DNA of 64,000 bases from the NCBI GenBank assembly GCA_030762895.1, contig JAUPTC010000179.1, positions 1 through 64,000 on the forward strand, written 5' to 3'. Positions 57,408-64,000 of this stretch are shown in pieces; position 1 is the first letter of the stretch, and each line of letters begins with the position of its first letter. Both the position numbers and the translations under genes were made by a program. Below the pieces are notes generated by a model. That model saw only the letters and a list, made by a program, of their open reading frames with translations, was not told where the DNA came from and did no database searches. The DNA comes from Sophora flavescens. Lineage: Eukaryota; Streptophyta; Magnoliopsida; Fabales; Fabaceae.

Positions 57408-58136
57408 TATTTATTTTTGCATTTGCATTGTTGCATTCATATTGCATTCACATAGGCATAGATTGGTATGATCACATTCTCTAGATTGCCCCTCACTTAG
57501 AACATGCATCCGATTGTGAGAACTTGGAGCCAAATGAATTGAGATAGTGAATTTTGAACCCAATTTTTCATTATTCTTGTGATATGGCTAAAAATAAAAA
57601 TTCTTGAGATAGTCATTTGATAGTTGATAATTAGCATGTGGTTCCTTAGACTTGTGTACCTCACTGATTTTTGAACTACTAAATGTAAGATTTTGAGCCA
57701 AAAGGGGGTATTCACTAAATCTACCCCATTTCTTGTGCTAGAGTGTTGTAATTCCTCTTGGACTGTATTTTCTAGAACTTGACTTGAAACCATTTCAAAA
57801 CTTAAAAATTTCTGAAAACATTTTTGGAAATGATTGAGGCACTAGGTATTTTTCCGGCCTCCCGAGCTTTGAATGATAAATGCTACCCCTTAGTTGCCCA
57901 ATTTTGAGCCTAAAGAAAAAAATACTTTTCTTGGTACCTTGAATTGCTTTGATAAATAATGCTTGGTATGACACCTTTTAAAGTATTACAAAAAGGGCAA
58001 AATGGTAGTTGGAAAAAGAATGGGATGAAAATATTTCTCTTGAGCTAAAAAGCTCCCCTTCTCCAAACAAATAAAAATGAAATAAACAGAAAAAAAAAAT
58101 GGAGAAGGGGATGACAAAGAAAGTGAGAAATGAAAA

Positions 58137-58138
<2 letters not shown>

Positions 58139-58201
<63 letters not shown>
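58139..58201. repeat. AT dinucleotide microsatellite
   Basis: About 31 uninterrupted AT units. The open frames spanning it on the minus strand (57978-58421) encode Ile-Tyr runs and are artefacts. Confidence 0.97.
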
Positions 58202-58204
<3 letters not shown>

Positions 58205-58691
58205 GGAAGAAAGGTGGAAAAAGTAAATCAAAGCCCCCAAAAGGTATTTTAGAAGGTGTCATACTTTGTAATGTTTGATAATCTGCTAGCCTTCTTGAAA
58301 TTCCCTTTCCTTGATTTTTCCACCTAATAATAAATCCCATGGCCACATTACAACCAAAGGAAAAGACCTCTTGATTCTTAAGTGTTTTCATAAATAAAGT
58401 GGAGATTTGGTTAATAGTCAAGCCTATGGTAAAATACTTTCCTTGAGGAAATGGAGTGAATTGTCAATAAACCCTAAAACACTTGAGTGAGGTGAGATGA
58501 GTGCCCAAATCAGTGAGAACATGAACTTGAAGAACCTAAGCTTCTAATTGGACTTGAACTTGATTATCTCTTGAGTGCTTATTAAAAATGCCTATCACTT
58601 GGATTATCTTCTAGGGTTCTTGGTTCACTATCCACGCTTTGATTGATATATCTTATGGCCTGAGTAATTGCTTGAGGACAAGCAAAGTTTC

Positions 58692-58706
58692 AAGCTTGGG
58701 GTGATT
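58692..58706 (+). other. Polypurine tract, outer element
   Basis: AAGCTTGGGGTGATT directly before the LTR start TGATGAG at 58707, preceded by GAGGACAAGCAAAG. Confidence 0.8.
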
Positions 58707-58930
58707 TGATGAGTGTGATTCCACATCATCTTTGTCTATCATTTTGCATGCATTTTCATGTAGTTTAGGCATATTTTTATTAGATTTTAGGTTAATTTTC
58801 CTTTGGAACGGGTAAGGCGGTTTTCGTGTGTTGTTTTACAGATATCAAGGGTAAATTGCTCAAGATCAACCATGATGAAGTTTGATGAAGATGGAGCTTT
58901 AAAACTGAAGAAAATGAGCCAAACAGAGCC

Positions 58931-59202
58931 CATCACGGCCTAGCCGTGATGCCCATCACGACCATGATCGAGCAAAACTGAAAAAGAACAAAGGCTGAAG
59001 TCAGAGTCTGTCACGGCCTGGCCGTGATAGCCATCACGGCCGTGACCCAAAACCACCACAAGTCAGAGCACATCACGGCCCCGCCGTGAAATTCATCACG
59101 GCCACAAACAAAGGGCTCGCGTCGCGAGATACCGAATTTTCCAGAATTGGCAGAGGCAGAGACCGTCACGGCCAGCCCGTGATGGCCATCACGGCCGTGA
59201 CG
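58931..59202 (+). repeat. Palindromic ATCACGGCC modules in outer 3' LTR
   Basis: Four modules at 58931-58970, 59009-59047, 59071-59106 and 59164-59202, the same bipartite design as in the 3' UTR but at irregular spacing (62-93 bp) and partly degraded. They lie upstream of the TATA box, in U3. Confidence 0.85.
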
Positions 59203-59276
59203 CGCATTACTTGGACCTGAAGAAACCGAAATAGATCAGATTTTGAGTTGGTTTGGGACTCTAACTTCCCCATTTC

Positions 59277-59285
59277 TATAAATAA
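59277..59285 (+). promoter_or_regulatory. TATA box, outer 3' LTR
   Basis: TATAAATAA within TTTCTATAAATAAGG, in the middle of the LTR. If used, transcripts would run through U5 into the right-hand satellite block. Confidence 0.7.
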
Positions 59286-59615
59286 GGATCAAGGCATCAG
59301 ATCTGGGGAGACACACATCACACATTGGATGATCCATAACAACTAGGACTTAGGCATAGATCTCTTTTCTCCTCTTCTCTTCTCTTCTCTGATTTTTGTA
59401 TTTTCTATTATGTTGTCAACCCAGCTTGTCATCTCCATGGCAAGACTGGAGTAGTAGTTTGTTTCTAGGGACTAGGGCTCTGCCCGAGGTTTGTAAATGA
59501 TGTTGATTTGATGTAAAAATCGTTGTTGATTTCGTTATTGTTTTAGATCTGAGTTCTAGTGTGTTAATCACTCATAAATTTCGGCAACCGTTTATTTGCG
59601 TGACGTAGACGTTCT

Positions 59616-59782
59616 AAGGAGGAACCTAGCGGTGAACTTAGGATTTCTAGGGTGTTTCACTCGTAAAGCCCGGCAGCCACTGGTTTGTGAGATGTGAATG
59701 ATCCAAGGAGGAACCTAGCGGTGAACTTAGGTTATTTGCATGACTGAGACATTTCAAGGAGGAACCTAGCGGTGAACTTGGG
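59616..59782 (+). repeat. Three copies of an AAGGAGGAACCTAGCGGTGAAC repeat
   Basis: Copies at 59616-59642, 59705-59731 and 59756-59782, nearly identical, with spacers of 62 and 24 bp. They lie in the R/U5 part of the outer LTR and would be in the 5' leader of its RNA. Confidence 0.85.
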
Positions 59783-60283
59783 TGTCGGACCTATAGAAGT
59801 CAGACTTGGGACTGAAATCACGAGAGTTAGAAGCCGTCCCTCGAGGAGCAACGAGTTGTCACGGAACGCAAAGGGTCTAATCTGGGATCGACTACCACGA
59901 GAGTAGGGGTCGGGTCAATTGGGCACGGCTTTTGTAACCCGAGAGGGAGCTTAAGCTATTAGAGGATAAACTCGCCTTCAAGGCAATTTCGGTAATCAAC
60001 AAAGGTAAATCAGATTAGCAACATAAACAACCTCAAAGGTAACCCAAATCCCTAGGAATCCATTTAAATCGAAAATCCCAAAAACATTTGTTTTCTGCTC
60101 ATCTATCTTTTAATTTTCCGATTCAAACCTTTTTCAAAACCATTTACAAAGTCCAGATCTAATCGATTCGAAAACCGATTGCGATTCGAGAACACAGTCT
60201 CTGTGGGTTCGATATCTTTTATTACTTGACGGCAGTCCGGTACACTTGCCGGAATCGCACGTGCGCGCCGCAGCGCGAAATCA

Positions 60284-63200
60284 TGAGCCACTTTCAACGT
60301 CAGTTCTTTAAACAACTGACGTTAAAATTGAACCTTTTAACTTCAGTTCTTTTCACAACTGAAGTAAAAGGTGATTGATTTTGTAGTCAGCCACTTTCAA
60401 CGTCAATTCTTTAAACAACTGACGTTAAAAGTGAACCTTTTAACTTCAGTTCTTTTAACAACTGAAGTAAAGGGTGATTGATTTTCTAGTCAGCCACTTT
60501 CAACGTCAGTTCTGTAAACAACTGACGTTAACAGTGAACAACAACTAATTCTTTTAACATGAAGTAAAGGTGGTTGAAGACCAACATAAATTAGTGAAAC
60601 TTAAACCAAGTAAAGGTGATTGATTTTTAGTGAGCCACTTTCAACGTCAGTTCTTTAAACAAGCGGCGTTAAAGTGAACCTTTAACCAGTTCTTTTAACA
60701 ACTAACGTAAAAGGTGATTGATATTCTAGTGACCACTTTTAACCTCGTTTTTAAACAACGGCGTTAAAGTGAACCTTTAACCAGTTCTTTTAACAACTGA
60801 AGTAAAGGTGATTGATTTTTAGTGAGCCAATTTAACGTCAGTTCTTTAACCAACTGACGTTAAAGTGAACCTTTAACTCAGTTCTTTTAACAACTGAATA
60901 AAAGGTGATTGATTTTTAGTGAGCCACTTTCATCGACAGTTCTTTAAACAACTGACATTGAAAGTGAACCTTTTAACTTCGGTTCTTTTAACAACTGAAG
61001 TAAAAGGGGATTGAGTCTTTTGTGAGCCATTTCAACGTCAGTTCATTAAACAACTGACGTTAAAAGTGAACCTTTTAACTTCAGTTCTTTTAACAACTGA
61101 AGTAAAAGGTGATTGAATTTCTAGTGAGCCACTTTCAACGTCAGTTCTTTGAACAAATGACGTCAAAAGAGAACCTGTTAACTTAATTTCTTTTAACAAC
61201 AGAAGTAAAAGGAGATTGATTTTCTAGTGACCCACTTTCAACGTCAATTCTTTAAACAACTGACATTAAAAGTGAACCTATTAACTCAGTTCTTTTAACA
61301 ACTGAAGTAAAAGGTGATTGATTTTCTAGTGAGCCACTTTCAACGTCAGTTCTTTAAACAACTGACGTTCAGTTCTTTTAACAACTGAAGTAAAAGGTGA
61401 TTGATTTCTAGTGAGCCACTTTCAACGTCAGTTCTTTAAACAACTGACGTTAAAAGTGAACCTTTTAACTTCAGTTCTTTAAACAATGATGTAAAAGGTG
61501 ATTGATTTTTAGTGAGCCACTTTGAACCTCAGTTCTTTAAACAAGCGGCGTTAAAGTGACTTAACAGTTCTTTTAACACCCAAGTAAAAGGTGATTGATT
61601 TTCTAGTGAGCCACTTTCAACGTCAGTTCTTTAAACAAATGACGTTAAAGTGAACCTTTTACCTTCATTTCTTTTAAAAACTTGAGTATAAGTTGATTGA
61701 TTTTTAGTGAGCCACTTTCAACGTCATTCTTTAAACAAGCGGCGTTAAAGTGAACCTTTAACTCAGTTCTTTTAACAACGAAGTAAAAGGTGATTGATTT
61801 TTAGTGAGCCACTTTTAACGTCAGTTCTTTAAACACGGCTAACTTTAATTCTTTTAACAGAAGTAAAGGTGATTGATTTTTAGTGAGCCACTTTCAACGT
61901 CAGTTCTTTAAACAACGGCGTTAAAGTGAACCTTTAACCAGTTCTTTTAACAGAAGTAAAAGGTGATTGATTTTTAGTGAGCCACTTTAACGTCAGTTCT
62001 TTAAACAACGGCGTTAAAGTGAACCTTAACCAGTTCTTTTAACAATGAAGTAAAGGTGATTGATTTTTAGTGAGCCACTTTAACGTCAGTTCTTTAAACA
62101 ACGGCGTTAAAGTGAACCTTTAACCAGTTCTTTTAACAGAAGTAAAGGTGATTGATTTCTAGTGAGCCACTTTTAACGTCAGTTCTTTAAACAACGGCGT
62201 TAAAGTGAACCTTTAACCAGTTCTTTTAACAACGAAGTAAAAGGTGATTGATTTTTTAGTGAGCCACTTTCAACGTCAGTTCTTTAAACACGGCGTTAAA
62301 GTGAACTTTTAACCAGTTCTTTTAACAAAAGTAAAGGTGATTGATTTTTTAGTGAGCCACTTTAACGTCAGTTCTTTAAACAATCGCGTTAAAGTGAACC
62401 TTTAACCAGTTCTTTTAACAACGAAGTAAAGGTGATTGATTTTTAGGAGCCACTTTAACGTCAGTTCTTTAAACACGGCGTTAAAGTGAACCTTTAACTT
62501 CTTTTAACAATGAAGTAAAGGTGATTGATTTTTAGTGAGCCACTTTTAACGTCGTTCTTTAAACAACGACGTTAAAGTGAACCTTAACCAGTTCTTTAAC
62601 AACGAAGTAAAGGTGATTGATTTTTAGTGAGCCACTTTCAACGTCAGTTCTTTAAACAACGGCGTAAGTGAACCTTTAACCAGTTCTTTTAACAATGAAG
62701 TAAAGGTGATTGATTTTTAGTGAGCCACTTTCAACGTCAGTTCTTTAAACAACGGCGTTAAAGTGAACCTTTAACCGTTCTTTTAACAACTGAAGTAAAA
62801 GGTGATTGATTTTTAGTGAGCCACTTTCAACGTCAGTTCTTTAAACAATCGCGTTAAAGTGAACCTTTAACCAGTTCTTTTAACAATCAAGTAAAGGTGA
62901 TTGATTTTTTAGTGAGCCACTTTAACGTCAGTTCTTTAAACAACGGCGTTAAAGTGAACAGTTCTTTTAACAACAAGTAAAGGTGATTGATTTCTAGTGA
63001 GCAACGTCATTCTTTAAACAACGACGTTAAAGTGAACCTTTAACATTCTTTAAAACTGAAGTAAAGGTGATTGATTTTTAGTGAGCCACTTTACGTCAGT
63101 TCTTTAAACAATCGACGTTAAAGTGAACCTTTAACCAGTTCTTTTAACAACTGAAGTAAAAGGTGATTGATTTTTAGTGAGCCACTTTCAACGTCAGTTC

Positions 63201-64000
63201 TTTAAACAACGGCGTTAAAGTGAACTTTAACCAGTTCTTTTAACAATGAAGTAAAGGTGATTGATTTTTAGTGAGCCACTTTCAACGTCAGTTCTTTAAA
63301 CAACGGCGTTAAGTGAACCTTAACCATTCTTTTAACAACGAAGTAAAAGGTGATTGATTTTCTAGTGAGCCACTTTAACGTCAGTTCTTTAAACAAGCGA
63401 CGTTAAAGTGAACCTTAACCAGTCTTTAACAACGAAGTAAAAGGTGATTGATTTTTAGTGAGCCACTTTCAACGTCAGTTCTTTAAACAACGGCGTTAAA
63501 GTGAACCTTTAACCAGTTCTTTTAACAACGAAGTAAAGGTGATTGATTTAGTGAGCCACTTCAACGTCAGTTCTTTAAACAAGGCGTTAAAGTGAACCTT
63601 TAACCATTCTTTTAACCGAAGTAAAAGGTGATTGATTTTCTAGTGAGCCACTTTAACGTGTTCTTTAAACAGCGTTAAGGTAACCATTCTTTTAACACCA
63701 AGTAAAGGTGATTGATTTTTAGTGAGCCACTTTCAACGTCAGTTCTTTAAACAGGCGTTAAAGTGAACCTTTAACCAGTTCTTTTAACAACTGAAGTAAA
63801 GGTGATTGATTTCTAGTGAGCCACTTTCAACGTCAGTTCTTTAAACAACGGCGTTAAGTGAACCTTTAACCAGTTCTTTTAACAATGAAGTAAAGGTGAT
63901 TGATTTTTAGTGAGCCACTTTTAACGTCAGTTCTTTAAACAACGGCGTTAAAGTGAACCTTTAACCAGTTCTTTTAACAAGAAGTAAAAGGTGATTGATT
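60284..64000 (+). repeat. Bipalindromic satellite array, right block
   Basis: The same satellite in the same orientation resumes directly after the outer 3' LTR, starting at TGAGCCAC. From 60284 to about 61480 most monomers are full-length with the TTTCAACGTC variant, matching the left flank. From about 61500 to the window end the compact form dominates. A disorganised patch lies at about 60535-60610. About 38 monomers by spacing. Matching orientation and subtype on both sides show that the retroelement nest inserted into one continuous array. Confidence 0.96.

Larger units (their letters stand above)
56840..58691 (+). other. Outer element 3' UTR
   Basis: About 1.85 kb of non-coding sequence. 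It carries two hairpins (56881-56898 and 56934-56963), four 40-bp palindromic modules (57045-57270), an internal polypurine-like motif (57373-57407), and an AT microsatellite (58139-58201). The rest is AT-rich with no recognisable protein. Long 3' UTRs with tandem repeats are known in plant Ty3/gypsy elements. Confidence 0.8.
42596..60283 (+). mobile_element. Outer Athila-like Ty3/gypsy element, 5'-truncated
   Basis: LTR retrotransposon inserted in the satellite. In order: truncated 5' LTR (42596-42907), PBS (42914), gag pseudogene (43074-43925, continued at 55358), protease (to 56839), long 3' UTR, polypurine tract (58692-58706) and complete 3' LTR (58707-60283, TG...CA). A second element (43926-55357) interrupts gag. 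Gag, the CCHC knuckle and a DLGAS protease fit the Athila/Tat branch of plant Ty3/gypsy elements. No reverse transcriptase, RNase H or integrase sequence is present, so it is non-autonomous. The 5' target duplication was lost with the 5' LTR end. The 3' flank begins TGAGC. Confidence 0.9.
58707..60283 (+). repeat. Outer element 3' LTR
   Basis: 1577 bp from TGATGAGTGTG to GCGAAATCA. Contains four palindromic ATCACGGCC modules (58931-59202), a CTCGCGTCGCGAG motif (59116), a TATA box (59277), three copies of a 25-27-bp GGAGGAACCTAGCGGTGAAC repeat (59616-59782), and a 3' part shared with the 5' remnant at 42596-42907. Satellite resumes at the next base. Confidence 0.92.

Noticed and set aside
57978..58421. 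Minus-strand open frames of 84 and 147 codons
   Set aside because: They run through the AT microsatellite and encode Ile-Tyr repeats; no domain.

Overview
The window is plant nuclear repeat DNA. I see no host gene and no tRNA or rRNA gene. It consists of one very long satellite array (1-42580, resuming at 60284 and running past position 64000) interrupted by a 17.7 kb nest of LTR retrotransposons (about 42581-60283). The Gag and protease families, the TGGCGCC primer binding sites and the 'AAGTTTGGGG' polypurine tracts point to a flowering plant, most likely a eudicot. The species cannot be read from the sequence. Two satellite fragments give open frames (7858-8073 and 42151-42357), but these are translated repeats, not genes.

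Satellite: the complete monomer is about 103 bp and is built from two related hairpins. Palindrome A has 17-bp arms (CACTTTTAACGTCAGTT and its complement) around CTTTAAAC. Palindrome B has the same core with 'ACTTCAGTT/AACTGAAGT' arms around CTTTTAAC. A T-rich linker (TGATTGATTTTTTAGTGAGC) follows. A compact ~95 bp form with degraded right arms fills about 17000-39180 and alternates with full-length blocks elsewhere. By spacing I estimate about 440 monomers on the left and about 38 on the right, all in the same orientation.

Retroelement nest, oldest to youngest, all on the + strand. (1) An outer Athila-like Ty3/gypsy element: 5' LTR remnant 42596-42907, PBS 42914, broken gag 43074-43925 continuing at 55358, protease to 56839, 3' UTR, and complete 3' LTR 58707-60283. 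(2) An inner Athila-like element, 43926-55357, inserted in the outer gag with target duplication CTCAC; it has two 1.35 kb LTRs, a PBS at 45293, and a gag-protease frame from 45525. (3) A 4602-bp solo LTR, 47766-52367, inserted at the end of the inner protease with target duplication CTAAC. It begins TGTAACACCC and ends GGGTGTCGCA.

Neither Athila-like element carries reverse transcriptase, RNase H or integrase, so both look non-autonomous. They share unusual non-coding features: a 3' UTR stem-loop with paired base changes, two polypurine-tract-like motifs 1.3-1.4 kb apart, and GC-rich palindromic modules (ATCACGGCC..GCCGTGAT) repeated in the outer element's 3' UTR and 3' LTR and also present in the inner LTRs. 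The main caution is that many compact satellite monomers could be unpolished assembly consensus: full-length monomers flank the unique retroelement on both sides.
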